64,000 nt of DNA from Tupaia tana (taxonomy: Eukaryota > Chordata > Mammalia > Scandentia > Tupaiidae): NCBI GenBank assembly GCA_026018925.1, contig JAKSZU010000328.1, forward strand, positions 124,001 to 188,000. Reading direction: 5' to 3'. Shown one piece after another: positions 10,341 through 22,883 of this stretch (positions are counted from its first letter, which is position 1; the number at the start of each line of letters is the position of its first letter). The translations under genes were made by a program, and so were the position numbers. A model generated the notes under the pieces. The model made no database searches. It saw only the letters and a list, made by a program, of their open reading frames with translations, and was not told where the DNA came from.

Positions 10341-13300
10341 CCAGCAAGCAAAGCTAGTGTGGTAGGGAGCCCCTCTGGCCTTCTATCCCTGTCCCTGTGT
10401 CTCTGAGGTCTCTGTGTCTCCCTGCTCCTGTCTCGTCATTTTTTTTTTTGGTAATTTTTCCTTTTTACGATTTTTTTAAGGTAGAATTTCTCTCTGGCTC
10501 TCAGCTCCATCTTTTGTTTTGTTAATAAGCCCCTTCTGCTCCCTTTCTCCCAGGCAGGAGAGTTGAGCCATTCTCTGAGAAGTATCCACATGGATACTGG
10601 GAACTAGATATTTCAGGCCCAGGAGAAATGAAGATTTTTTACTCATAATTCAGCCTCCAGCAAGCAAAGCTAGTGTGGTAGGGAGCCCCTCTGGCCTTCT
10701 ATCCCTGTCCCTGTGGCTCTGAGGTCTCTGTGTCTCTCTGCTCCTGTCTCCTCATTTTTTTTGGTAATTTTTCCTGTTTTACGATTTTTTTAAAGGTATA
10801 CAATCTCTCTGGCTCTCAGCTCCATCTTTTGTTTTGTTAATAAGCCCTTCTGCTCCTTTCTCCCAGGCAGGATAGGTTGAGCCATTCTCTGAGAAGAATT
10901 CACATGGATACTGGGAACTAGATATTTCAGGCACAGGAGAAATGAAGAGATTTTCTACTCATAATTCAGCCTCCAGCAAGCATAGCTAGTGTGGTAGGGA
11001 GACCCCTCTGGCCTTCTATCCCTGTCCCTGTGTCTCTGAGGTCTCTGTGTCTCTCTGCTCCTGTCTCCTCATATTTTTTTGGTAATTTTTCCTTTTTACG
11101 ATGTTTTTAAATGTAGAATTTCTCTCTGGCTCTCACCTCCATCTTTTGTTTTGTTAATAAGCCCTTCTGCTCCTTTCTCCCAGGCAGGAGAGTTGAGCCA
11201 TTCTCTGAGAAGAATCCACATGGATACTGGGAACTAGATATTTCAGGCACAGGAGAAATGAAGATTTTCTTCTCATAATTCAGCCTCCAGCAAGCAAAGC
11301 TAGTGTGGTAGGGAGCCCCTCTGGCCTTCTATCCCTGTCCCTGTGTCTCTGAGTTCTCTGTGTCTCTCTGCTCCTGTCTCCTCATTATTTTTTGGTAATT
11401 TTTCCGTTTTACGATTTTTTTAAAGGTAGAGATTTCTCTCTGGCTCTCAGCTCCATCTTTTGTTTTGTTAATAAGCCCTTCTGGTCCTTTCTCCCAGGCA
11501 GGAGAGTTGAGCCATTCTCTGAGAAGATTCCACATGGATACTGGGAACTAGATATTTCAGGCACAGGAGAAATGAAGATTTTCTACTCATAATTCAGCCT
11601 CCAGCAAGCAAAGCTAGTGTGGTAGGGAGCCCCTCTGGCTTTTCTATCCCTGTCCCTGTGGCTCTGAGGACTCTGTGTCTCTCTGCTCCTGTCTCCTCAA
11701 TTTTTTTAGTAATTTTTCCATTTTACGATTTTTTAAAAGGTATAATTTCTCTCTGGCTCTCAGCTCCATCTTTTGTTTTGTTAATAAGAACTTCTGCTCC
11801 TTTCTCCCAGGCAGGAGAGTTGAGCCATTCTCTGTGGAGTATCCACATGGATACTGGGGAACTAGATATTTCAGGCACAGGAGAAATGAAGATTTTCTAC
11901 TCATAATTCAGCATCCAGCAAGCAAAGCTAGTGTGGTAGGGAACCCCTCTGGCCTTCTATCCCTTTCCCTGTGTCTCTGAGGTCTCTGTGTCTCTCTGCT
12001 CCTGTCTCCTCATTTTTTTTTGGTAAGTTTTCCTTTTTACGATTTTTTTAAAGGTAGAATTTCTCTCTGGCTCTCAAGCTCCATCTTTTGTTTTGTTAAT
12101 AAGCCCTTCTGCTCCTTTCTCCCAGGCAGGAGAGTTGAGCCATTCTCTGAGAAGAATCCACATGGATACTGGGAACTAGATATTTCAGGCACAGGAGAAA
12201 TGAAGATTTTCTACTCATAATTCAGCCTCCAGCAAGCAAAGCTAGTGTGGTAGGGAGCCCCTCTGGCCTTCTATCCCTGTCCCTTTGTCTCTGACGTCCT
12301 CTGTGTCTCTCTGCTACTGTCTCCTCATTTTTTTGGTAATTTTTCCTTTTTACGATTTTTTTTAAAGGTAGAATTTCTCTCTGGCTCTCAGCTCCATCTT
12401 TTGTTTTGTTAATAAGTCCTTCTGCTCCTTTCTCCCCAGGCAGGAGAGTTGAGCCATTCTCTGAGAAGTATCCACATGGATACTGGGAACTAGATATTTC
12501 AGGCACAGGAGAAATGAAGATTTTCTACTCATAATTCAGCCTCCAGCAAGCAAAGCTAGTGTGGTAGGGAGCCCCTCTGGGCTTCTATCCCTGTCCCTGT
12601 GTCTCTGAGGTCTCTGTGTCTCTCTGCTCCTGTCTCCTCATTTTTTTTGGTAATTTTTCCTTATTACGATTTTTTTAAAGGTAGAATTTCTCTCTGGCTC
12701 TCAGCTCCATCTTTTGTTTTGTTAATAAGCTCTTCTGCTCCTTTCTCCCAGGCAGGAGAGTTGAGCCATTCTCTGAGAAGAATCCACATGGATACTGGGA
12801 ACTAGATATTTCACGCACAGGAGAAATGAAGATTTTCTACTCATAATTCAGCCTCCAGCAAGCAAAGCTAGTGTGGTAGGGAGCCCCTCTGGCCTTCTAT
12901 CCCTGTCCCTGTGTCTCTGAGTTCTCTGTGTCGTTCTGCTCCTGTCTATTCAGTTTTTTTTTTTGGTAATTTTTTCCTTTTTACGATTTTTTTTAAAGGT
13001 AGAATTTCTCTCTGGCTCTCAGCTCCATCTTTTGTTTTGTTAATAAGCCCTTCTGGTCCTTTCTCCCAGGCAGGACAGTTGAGCCATTCTCTGAGAAGAA
13101 TCCACATGGATACTGGGAACTAGATATTTCAGGCACAGGAGAAATGAAGATTTTCTACTCATAATTCAGCCTCCAGCAAGCAAAGCTAGTGTGGTAGGGA
13201 GGCCCTCTGGCCTTCTATCCCTGTCCCCTGTGTCTCTGAGGTCTCTGTGTCTCTCTGCTCCTGTCTCCTCATTTTTTTTTTTTGGTAATTTTTCCTTTTT

Positions 13301-13489
13301 ACGATTTTTTTAAAGGTAGAATTTCTCTCTGGCTCTCAGCTCCATCTTTTGTTTTGTTAATAAGCCCTTCTGCTCCTTTCTCCCAGGCAGGAGAGTTGAG
13401 CCATTCTCTGAGAAGAATCCACATGGATACTGGGAACTAGATATTTCAGGCACAGGAGAAATGAAGATTTTCTACTCATAATTCAGCCT
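10341..13489 (+). repeat. Monomers with clustered single-base insertions
   Basis: Ten monomers here (starts 10341 to 13173) are compared with their partners at 30093-32911. Most are 1-3 bases longer, totalling about 16 extra bases, nearly all single extra letters in short runs: 'agccccttc', 'gctccctttc', 'ggataggttg', 'aagagatttt', 'gagacccctc', 'gtagagattt', 'ggcttttcta', 'tggggaac', 'tctcaagctc', 'gacgtcctc', 'tccccagg', 'gtcccctgtg'. The class A copy at 12543 is unaffected. Elsewhere such changes are rare outside the T-tracts. This looks like consensus error or a local low-quality patch more than biology. Confidence 0.6.
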
Positions 13490-15682
13490 CCAGCAAGCAA
13501 AGCTAGTGTGGTAGGGAGCCCCTCTGGCCTTCTATCCCTGTCCCTGTGTCTCTGAGGTCTCTGTGTATCTCTGCTCCTGTCTCCTCATTTTTTTTGGTAA
13601 TTTTTCCTTTTTACGATTTTTTTAAACGTAGAATTTCTCTCTGGCTCTCAGCTCCATGTTTTGTTTTGTTAATAAGCCCTTCTGGTCCTTTCTCCCAGGT
13701 AGGAGAGTTGAGCCATTCTCTGAGAAGAATTCACATGGATACAGGGAACTAAATATTTCAGGCACAGGAGAAATGAAGATTTTCTACTCATAATTCAGCC
13801 TCCAGCAAGCAAAGCTTGTGTGGTAGGGAGCCCCTCTGGCCTTCTATCCCTGTCTCTGTGTCTCTGAGGTCTCTGTGTCTCTCTGATCCTGTCTCCTCAT
13901 TTTTTTTTGGTAATTTATCCTTTTTATGATTTTTTTAAAGGTATAATATCTCTCTGGCTCTCAGCTACATCTTTTGTTTTGTTAATAAGCCCTTCTGCTC
14001 CTTTCTCCCAGGCAGGAGAGTTGAGCCATTCTCTGAGAAGAATCCACATGGTTACTGGGAACTAGATATTTCAGGCACAGGAGAAATGAAGATTTTCTAC
14101 TCATAATTCAGCCTCCAGCAAGCAAAGCTAGTGTGGTAGAGAGCCCCTCTGGCCTTCTATCCCTGTCCCTGTGTCTCTGAGGTCTCTTTGTCTCTCTGCT
14201 CCTGTCTCCTCATTTTTTTTTTGGTAATTATTCCTTTTTACGATTTTTTAAATGTAGAATTTCTCTCTGGCTCTCACCTCCAACTTTTGTTTTGTTAATA
14301 AGCCCTTCTGCTCCTTTCTCCCAGGCAGGAGTGTTGAGGCATTCTCTGAGAAGAATCCACATGGACACTGGGAACTAGATATTTCAGGCACAGGAGAAAT
14401 GAAGATTTTCTACTCATAATTCAGCCTCCAGCAAGCAAAGCTAGTGTGGTAGGGAGCCCCTCTGGCCTTCTATCCCTGTCCCTGTGTCTCTGAGGTCTCT
14501 GTGTCTCTCTGCTCCTGTCTCCTCATATTTTTTTGGTAATTTTTCATTTTTACGATTTTTTTAAAGGTAGAATTTCTCTCTGGCTCTCAGCTCCATCTTT
14601 TGTTTTGTTAATAAGCCCTTCTGCTCCTTTCTCCCAGGCAGGAGAGTTGAGCCATTCTCTGAGAAGTATCCACATGGATACTGGGAACGAGATATTTCAG
14701 GCACAGGAGAAATGAACATTTTCTACTCATAATTCAGCCTCCAGCAAGCAAAGCTAGTGTAGTAGGGAGCCCCTCTGGCCTTCTATCCCTGTCCCTGTGT
14801 CTCTGAGGTCTCTGTGTCTCCCTGCTCCTGTCTCATCATTTTTTTTTGGTAATTTTTCCTTTTTACGATTTTTTTAAAGGTAGAATTTCTCTCTGGCTCT
14901 CAGCTCCATCTTTTGTTTTGTTAATAAGCCCTTCTGCTCCTTTCTCCCAGGCAGGAGAGTTGAGCCATTCTCTGAGAAGAATACACATGGATACTGGGAA
15001 CTAGATATTTCAGGCACAGGAGAAATGAAGATTTTCTACTCATAATTCAGCCTCCAGCAAGCAAAGCTAGTGTGGTAGGGAGCCCCTCTGGCCTTCTATC
15101 CCTGTCCCTGTGTCTCTGAGTTCTCTGTGTCTCTCTGCTCCTGTCTCCTCACTATTTTTTTTTGGTAATTTTTCCTTTTTACGATTTTTTTAAAGGTAGA
15201 ATTTCTCTGTGGCTCTCAGCTCCATCTTTTGTTTTGTTAATAAGCCCTTCTGCTCCTTTCTCCCAGGCAGGATAGTTGAGCCATTCTCTGAGAAGAATCC
15301 ACATGGATACTGGGAACTAGATATTTCAGGCACAGGAGAAATGAAGATTTTCTACTCATAATTCAGCCTCCAGCAAGCAAAGCTAGTGTGGTAGGGAGCC
15401 CCCTCTGGCCTTCTATCCCTGTCCCTGTGTCTCTGAGATCTCTGTGTCTCTCTGCTCCTGTCTCCTCATTTTTTTTTGGTAATTTTTCCTTTTTAAGATT
15501 TTTTAAAGGTAGAATTTCTCTCTGGCTCTCAGCTCCAACTTTTGTTTTGTTAATAAGCCCTTCTGCTCCTTTCTCCCAGGCAGGAGAGTTGAGCCATTCT
15601 CTGAGAAGAATCCACATGGATACTGGGAACTAGATATTTCAGGCACAGGAGAAATGAAGATTTTCTACTCATAATTCAGCCT
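12543..15682 (+). repeat. HOR block 3: 10 monomers A-B-D-E-F-G-H-I-J-K
   Basis: Starts are 12543, 12855, 13173, 13490, 13802, 14115, 14428, 14741, 15054 and 15370. The E-to-K run parallels 5956-8145 at an offset of 7534-7536. The A-to-I run parallels 31969-34474 at an offset of 19421-19426. Class C is missing here: the third monomer carries 'gggaggccctctgg' instead, a variant shared only with 32597. The block ends directly at another A monomer, so it is a shortened HOR unit. Confidence 0.8.
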
Positions 15683-18600
15683 CCAGCAAGCAAAGCTAGT
15701 GTGGTAGGGAGCCCCTCTGGGCTTCTATCCCTGTCCCTGTGTCTCTGAGGTCTCTGTGTCTCTCTGCTCCTGTCTCCTCATTTTTTTGGTAATTTTTCCT
15801 TATTACGATTTTTTTAAAGGTAGAATTTCTCTCTGGCTCTCAGCTCCATCTTTTGTTTTGTTAATAAGCTCTTCTGCTCCTTTCTCCCAGGCAGGAGAGT
15901 TGAGCCATTCTCTGAGAAGAATCCACATGGATACTGGGAACTAGATATTTCAGGCACAGGAGAAATGAAGATTTTCTACTCATAATTCAGCCTCCAGCAA
16001 GCAAAGCTAGTGTGGTAGGGAGCCCCTCTGGCCTTCTATCCCTGTCCCTGTGTCTCTGAGTTCTCTGTGTCTCTCTGCTCCTGTCTCTTCAGTTTTTTTT
16101 TTGGTAATTTTTCCTTTTTACGATTTTTTTTAAAGGTAGAATTTCTCTCTGGCTCTCAGCTCCATCTTTTGTTTTGTTAATAAGCCCTTCTGGTCCTTTC
16201 TCCCAGGCAGGACAGTTGAGCCATTCTCTGAGAAGAATCCACATGGATACTGGGAACTAGATATTTCAGGCACAGGAGAAATGAAGATTTTCTACTCATA
16301 ATTCAGCCTCCAGCTAGCAAAGCTAGTGTGGTAGGGAGCCCCTCTGGCCTTCTATCCCTGTCCCTGTGGCTCTGAGGTCTCTGTGTCTCTCTGCTCCTGT
16401 CTCCCTCATTTTTTTTTTTGGTAATTTTTCCATTTTACGATTTTTTAAAAGGTAGAATTTCTCTCTGGCTCTCAGCTCCATCTTTTGTTTTGTTAATAAG
16501 CCCTTCTGCTCCTTTCTCCCAGGCAGGAGAGTTGAGCCATTCTCTGAGAAGAATCCACATGGATACTGGGAACTAGATATTTCAGGCACAGGAGAAATGA
16601 AGATTTTCTACTCATAATTCAGCCTCCAGCAAGCAAAGCTAGTGTGGTAGGGAGCCCCTCTGGCCTTCTATCCCTGTCCCTGTGTCTCTGAGGTCTCTGT
16701 GTCTCTCTGCTCCTGTCTCCTCATATTTTTTGGTAATTTTTCCTTTTTAACGATTTTTTTAAAGGTAGAATTTCTCTCTGGCTCTCAGCTCCATCTTTTG
16801 TTTTGTTAATAAGCCCTTCTGCTCCTTTCTCCCAGGCAGGAGAGTTGAGCCATTCTCTGAGAAGAATCCACATGGATACTGGGAACTAGATATTTCAGGC
16901 ACAGGAGAAATGAAGATTTTCTACTCATAATTCAGCCTCCAGCAAGCAAAGCTAGTGTGGTAGGGAGCCCCTCTGGCCTTCTATCCCTGTCCCTGTGTCT
17001 CTGAGGTCTCTGTGTATCTCTGCTCCTGTCTCCTCATTTTTTTTGGTAATTTTTCCTTTTTACGATTTTTTTAAACGTAGAATTTCTCTCTGGCTCTCAG
17101 CTCCATGTTTTGTTTTGTTAATAAGCCCTTCTGCTCCTTTCTCCCAGGCAGGAGAGTTGAGCCATTCTCTGAGAAGAATCCACATGGTTACTGGGAACTA
17201 GATATTTCAGGCACAGGAGAAATGAAGATTTTCTACTCATAATTCAGCCTCCAGCAAGCAAAGCTAGTGTGGTAGAGAGCCCCTCTGGCCTTCTATCCCT
17301 GTCCCTGTGTCTCTGAGGTCTCTTTGTCTCTCTGCTCCTGTCTCCTCATTTTTTTTTTGGTAATTATTCCTTTTTACGATTTTTTAAATGTAGAATTTCT
17401 TTCTGGCTCTCACCTCCAACTTTTGTTTTGTTAATAAGCCCTTCTGCTCCTTTCTCCCAGGCAGGAGTGTTGAGGCATTCTCTGAGAAGAATCCACATGG
17501 ACACTGGGAACTAGATATTTCAGGCACAGGAGAAATGAAGATTTTCTACTCATAATTCAGCCTCCAGCAAGCAAAGCTAGTGTGGTAGGGAGCCCCTCTG
17601 GCCTTCTATCCCTGTCCCTGTGTCTCTGAGGTCTCTGTGTCTCTCTGCTCCTGTCTCCTCATATTTTTTTGGTAATTTTTCATTTTTACGATTTTTTTAA
17701 AGGTAGAATTTCTCTCTGGCTCTCAGCTCCATCTTTTGTTTTGTTAATAAGCCCTTCTGCTCCTTTCTCCCAGGCAGGAGAGTTGAGCCATTCTCTGAGA
17801 AGTATCCACATGGATACTGGGAACGAGATATTTCAGGCACAGGAGAAATGAAGATTTTCTACTCATAATTCAGCCTCCAGCAAGCAAAGCTAGTGTGGTA
17901 GGGAGCCCCTCTGGCCTTCTATCCCTGTCCCTGTGTCTCTGAGGTCTCTGTGTCTCTCTGCTCCTGTCTCCTCATTTTTTTTTGGTAATTTTTCCTTTTT
18001 AAGATTTTTTAAAGGTAGAATTTCTCTCTGGCTCTCAGCTCCAACTTTTGTTTTGTTAATAAGCCCTTCTGCTCCTTTCTCCCAGGCAGGAGAGTTGAGC
18101 CATTCTCTGAGAAGAATCCACATGGATACTGGGAACTAGATATTTCAGGCACAGGAGAAATGAAGATTTTCTACTCATAATTCAGCCTCCAGCAAGCAAA
18201 GCTAGTGTGGTAGGGAGCCCCTCTGGCCTTCTATCCCTGTCCCTGTGTCTCTGAGTTCTCTGTGTCTCTCTGCTCCTGTCTCCTCATTTTTTTTTCGTAA
18301 TTTTTCCTTTTTACGATTTTTTTAAAGGTAGAATTTCTCTCTGGCTCTCAGCTCCATCTTTTGTTTTGTTAATAAGCCCTTCTGCTCCTTTCTCCCAGGC
18401 AGGAGAGTTGAGCCATTCTCTGAGAAGTATCCACATGGATACTGGGAACTAGATATTTCAGGCACAGGAGAAATGAAGATTTTTTACTCATAATTCAGCC
18501 TCCAGCAAGCAAAGCTAGTGTGGTAGGGAGCCCCTCTGGCCTTCTATCCCTGTCCCTGTGGCTCTGAGGTCTCTGTGTCTCTCTGCTCCTGTCTCCTCAT

Positions 18601-20377
18601 ATTTTTTTGGTAATTTTTCCTTTTTACGATTTTTTTAAAGGTAGAATTTCTCTCTGGCTCTCAGCTCCATCTTTTGTTTTGTTAATAAGCCCTTCTGCTC
18701 CTTTCTCCCAGGCAGGAGAGTTGAGCCATTCTCTGAGAAGTATCCACATGGATACTGGGAACTAGATATTTCAGGCAAAGGAGAAATGAAGATTTTCTTC
18801 TCATAATTCAGCCTCCAGCAAGCAAAGCTAGTGTGGTAGGGAGCCCCTCTGGCCTTCTATCCCTGTCCCTGTGTCTCTGAGGTCTCTGTGTCTCTCTGCT
18901 CCTGTCTCCTCATTTTTTTTGGTAATTTTTCCTTTGTACGATTTTTTTAAAGGTAGAATTTCTCTCTGGCTCTCAGCTCCATCTTTTGTTTTGTTAATAA
19001 GCCCTTCTGCTACTTTCTCCCAGGCAGGAGAGTTAAGCCATTCTCTGAGAAGAATCCACATGGATACTGGGAACTAGATATTTCAGGCACAGGAGAAATG
19101 AAGATTTTCTACTCATAATTCAGCCTCCAGCAAGCAAAGCTAGTGTGGTAGGGAGCCCCTCTGGCCTTCTATCCCTGTCCCTGTGTCTCTGAGTTCTCTG
19201 TGTCTCTCTGCTCCTGTCTCCTCATTATTTTTTGGTAATTTTTCCGTTTTACGATTTTTTTAAAGGTAGAATTTCTCTCTGGCTCTCAGCTCCATCTTTT
19301 GTTTTGTTAATAAGCCCTTCTGGTCCTTTCTCCCAGGCAGGAGAGTTGAGCCATTCTCTGAGAAGATTCCACATGGATACTGGGAACTAGATATTTCAGG
19401 CACAGGAGAAATGAAGATTTTCTACTCATAATTCAGCCTCCAGCAAGCAAAGCTAGTGTGGTAGGGAGCCCCTCTGGCTTTCTATCCCTGTCCCTGTGGC
19501 TCTGAGGTCTCTGTGTCTCTCTGCTCCTGTCTCCTCAATTTTTTTAGTAATTTTTCCATTTTACGATTTTTTAAAAGGTATAATTTCTCTCTGGCTCTCA
19601 GCTCCATCTTTTGTTTTGTTAATAAGAACTTCTGCTCCTTTCTCCCAGGCAGGAGAGTTGAGCCATTCTCTGTGGAGTATCCACATGGATACTGGGAACT
19701 AGATATTTCAGGCACAGGAGAAATGAAGATTTTCTACTCATAATTCAGCCTCCAGCAAGCAAAGCTAGTGTGGTAGGGAGCCCCTCTGGCCTTCTAACCC
19801 TGTCCCTGTGTCTCTGAGGTCTCTGTGTCTCTCTGCTCCTGTCTCCTCATATTTTTTTGGTAATTTTTCCTTTTTACGATGTTTTTAAATGTAGAATTTC
19901 TCTCTGGCTCTCAGCTCCATGTTTTGTTTTGTTAATAAGCCCTTCTGGTCCTTTCTCCCAGGCAGGAGAGTTGAGCCATTCTCTGAGAAGAATCCACATG
20001 GATACTGGGAACTAGATATTTCAGGCACAGGAGAAATGAAGATTTTCTACTCATAATTCAGCCTCCAGCAAGCAAAGCTAGTGTGGTAGGGAGCCCCTCT
20101 GGCCTGCTATCCCTGTCCCTGTGTCTCTGAGGTCTCTGTGTCTCCCTGCTCCTGTCTCGTCATTTTTTTTTGGTAATTTTTCCTTTTTACGATTTTTTTA
20201 AAGGTAGAATTTCTCTCTGGCTCTCAGCTCCATCTTTTGTTTTGTTAATAAGCCCTTCTGCTCCTTTCTCCCAGGCAGGAGAGTTGAGCCATTCTCGGAG
20301 AAGTATCCACATGGATACTGGGAACTAGATATTTCAGGCACAGGAGAAATGAAGATTTTCTACTCATAATTCAGCCT
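15683..20377 (+). repeat. HOR block 4: 15 monomers
   Basis: Starts are 15683, 15994, 16310, 16626, 16939, 17251, 17564, 17877, 18189, 18502, 18815, 19127, 19440, 19752 and 20065. The order is A-B-C-D-(E/F)-G-H-K, three more, L-M and two more. From 17564 onward it repeats 1889-4700 at an offset of 15675-15677, including private variants such as 'cctttgtacg', 'ctactttc' and 'gagttaagcc' in the monomer at 18815 (partner 3138). Two single-base insertions occur near 16404 and 16750. Confidence 0.85.
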
Positions 20378-22883
20378 CCAGCAAGCAAAGCTAGTGTGGT
20401 AGGGAGCCCCTCTGGGCTTCTATCCCTGTCCCTGTGTCTCTGAGGTCTCTGTGTCTCTCTGCTCCTGTCTCCTCATTTTTTTTGGTAATTTTTCCTTATT
20501 ACGATTTTTTTAAAGGTAGAATTTCTCTCTGGCTCTCAGCTCCATCTTTTGTTTTGTTAATAAGCTCTTCTGCTCCTTTCTCCCAGGCAGGAGAGTTGAG
20601 CCATTCTCTGAGAAGAATCCACATGGATACTGGGAACTAGATATTTCAGGCACAGGAGAAATGAAGATTTTCTACTCATAATTCAGCCTCCAGCAAGCAA
20701 AGCTAGTGTGGTAGGGAGCCCCTCTGTCCTTCTATCCCTGTCCCTGTGTCTCTGAGTTCTCTGTGTCTCTCTGCTCCTGTCTCTTCAGTTTTTTTTTTGG
20801 TAATTTTTCCTTTTTACGATTTTTTTTAAAGGTAGAATTTCTCTCTGGCTCTCAGCTCCATCTTTTGTTTTGTTAATAAGCCCTTCTCGTCCTTTCTCCC
20901 AGGCAGGACAGTTGAGCCATTCTCTGAGAAGAATCCACATGGATACTGGGAACTAGATATTTCAGGCACAGGAGAAATGAAGATTTTCTACTCATAATTC
21001 AGCCTCCAGCTAGCAAAGCTAGTGTGGTAGGGAGCCCCTCTGGCCTTCTATCCCTGTCCCTGTGGCTCTGAGGTCTCTGAGTCTCTCTGCTCCTGTCTCC
21101 TCATTTTTTTTTTTGGTAATTTTTCCAATTTACGATTTTTTTAAAGGTAGAATTTCTCTCTGGCTCTCAGCTCCATCTTTTGTTTTGTTAATAAGCCCTT
21201 CTGCTCCTTTCTCCCAGGCAGGAGAGTTGAGCCATTCTCTGAGAAGAATCCACATGGATACTGGGAACTAGATATTTCTGGCACAGGAGAAATGAAGATT
21301 TTCTACTCATAATTCAGCCTCCAGCAAGCAAAGCTAGTGTGGTAGGGAGCCCCTCTGGCCTTCTATCCCTGTCCCTGTGTCTCTGAGGTCTCTGTGTCTC
21401 TCTGCTCCTGTCTCCTCATTTTTTTTGGTAATTTTTCCTTTTTACGATTTTTTTAAAGGTAGAATTTCTCTCTGGCTCTCAGCTCCATCTTTTGTTTTGT
21501 TAATAAGCCCTTCTGCTCCTTTCTCCCAGGCAGGAGAGTTGAGCCATTCTCTGAGAAGAATCCACATGGATACTGGGAACTAGATATTTCAGGCACAGGA
21601 GAAATGAAGATTTTCTACTCATAATTCAGCCTCCAGCAAGCAAAGCTAGTGTGGTAGGGAGCCCCTCTGGCCTTCTATCCCTGTCCCTGTGTCTCTGAGG
21701 TCTCTGTGTATCTCTGCTCCTGTCTCCTCATTTTTTTTGGTAATTTTTCCTTTTTACGATTTTTTTAAACGTAGAATTTCTCTCTGGCTCTCAGCTCCAT
21801 GTTTTGTTTTGTTAATAAGCCCTTCTGGTCCTTTCTCCCAGGTAGGAGAGTTGAGCCATTCTCTGAGAAGAATTCACATGGATACAGGGAACTAAATATT
21901 TCAGGCACAGGGGAAATGAAGATTTTCTACTCATAATTCAGCCTCCAGCAAGCAAAGCTTGTGTGGTAGGGAGCCCCTCTGGCCTTCCATCCCTGTCTCT
22001 GTGTCTCTGAGGTCTCTGTGTCTCTCTGATCCTGTCTCCTCATTTTTTTTTGGTAATTTATCCTTTTTATGATTTTTTTAAAGGTATAATATCTCTCTGG
22101 CTCTCAGCTACATCTTTTGTTTTGTTAATAAGCCCTTCTGCTCCTTTCTCCCAGGCAGGAGAGTTGAGCCATTCTCTGAGAAGAATCCACATGGTTACTG
22201 GGAACTAGATATTTCAGGCACAGGAGAAATGAAGATTTTCTACTCATAATTCAGCCTCCAGCAAGCAAAGCTAGTGTGGTAGAGAGCCCCTCTGGCCTTC
22301 TATCCCTGTCCCTGTGTCTCTGAGGTCTCTTTGTCTCTCTGCTCCTGTCTCCTCATTTTTTTTTTGGTAATTATTCCTTTTTACGATTTTTTAAATGTAG
22401 AATTTCTTTCTGGCTCTCACCTCCAACTTTTGTTTTGTTAATAAGCCCTTCTGCTCCTTTCTCCCAGGCAGGAGTGTTGAGGCATTCTCTGAGAAGAATC
22501 CACATGGACACTGGGAACTAGATATTTCAGGCACAGGAGAAATGAAGATTTTCTACTCATAATTCAGCCTCCAGCAAGCAAAGCTAGTGTGGTAGGGAGC
22601 CCCTCTGGCCTTCTATCCCTGTCCCTGTGTCTCTGAGGTCTCTGTGTCTCTCTGCTCCTGTCTCCTCATATTTTTTTGGTAATTTTTCATTTTTACGATT
22701 TTTTTAAAGGTAGAATTTCTCTCTGGCTCTCAGCTCCATCTTTTGTTTTGTTAATAAGCCCTTCTGCTCCTTTCTCCCAGGCAGGAGAGTTGAGCCATTC
22801 TCTGAGAAGTATCCACATGGATACTGGGAACGAGATATTTCAGGCACAGGAGAAATGAACATTTTCTACTCATAATTCAGCCT
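19440..22883 (+). repeat. 12-monomer (3757-bp) tandem duplication, copy 1
   Basis: Eleven whole monomers here, M through H, equal those at 23197-26640 at a constant offset of exactly 3757 bp, so there is no net indel. I saw only about five substitutions (for example 'ttctcgtcc' versus 'ttctggtcc', 'ccaatttacg' versus 'ccattttacg', 'tttctggcac' versus 'tttcaggcac'). That is roughly 99.8% identity by eye. The joint lies inside the chimeric monomer at 22884. Confidence 0.85.

Larger units (their letters stand above)
4701..12542 (+). repeat. HOR block 2: 25 monomers
   Basis: Starts are 4701, 5013, 5328, 5644, 5956, 6268, 6580, 6893, 7206, 7519, 7834, 8146, 8459, 8772, 9087, 9399, 9713, 10027, 10341, 10657, 10973, 11287, 11601, 11915 and 12229. 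The order is A-B-C-D-E-(E/F)-G-H-I-J-K, then fourteen more ending L-M plus two. The first ten monomers match 24135-27268 at an offset of 19434-19435. The monomers from 8459 to 10340 match 27269-29150 at an offset of 18810; the 625-bp difference equals two monomers (7834 and 8146) absent from the downstream copy. Confidence 0.85.

Noticed and set aside
11619-11980. Longest open frames in the window (about 95-100 codons)
   Set aside because: They lie in the stretch with extra single-base insertions, which shift the reading past the usual stop. They are absent from the cleaner partner copies at 31033 and 31345.
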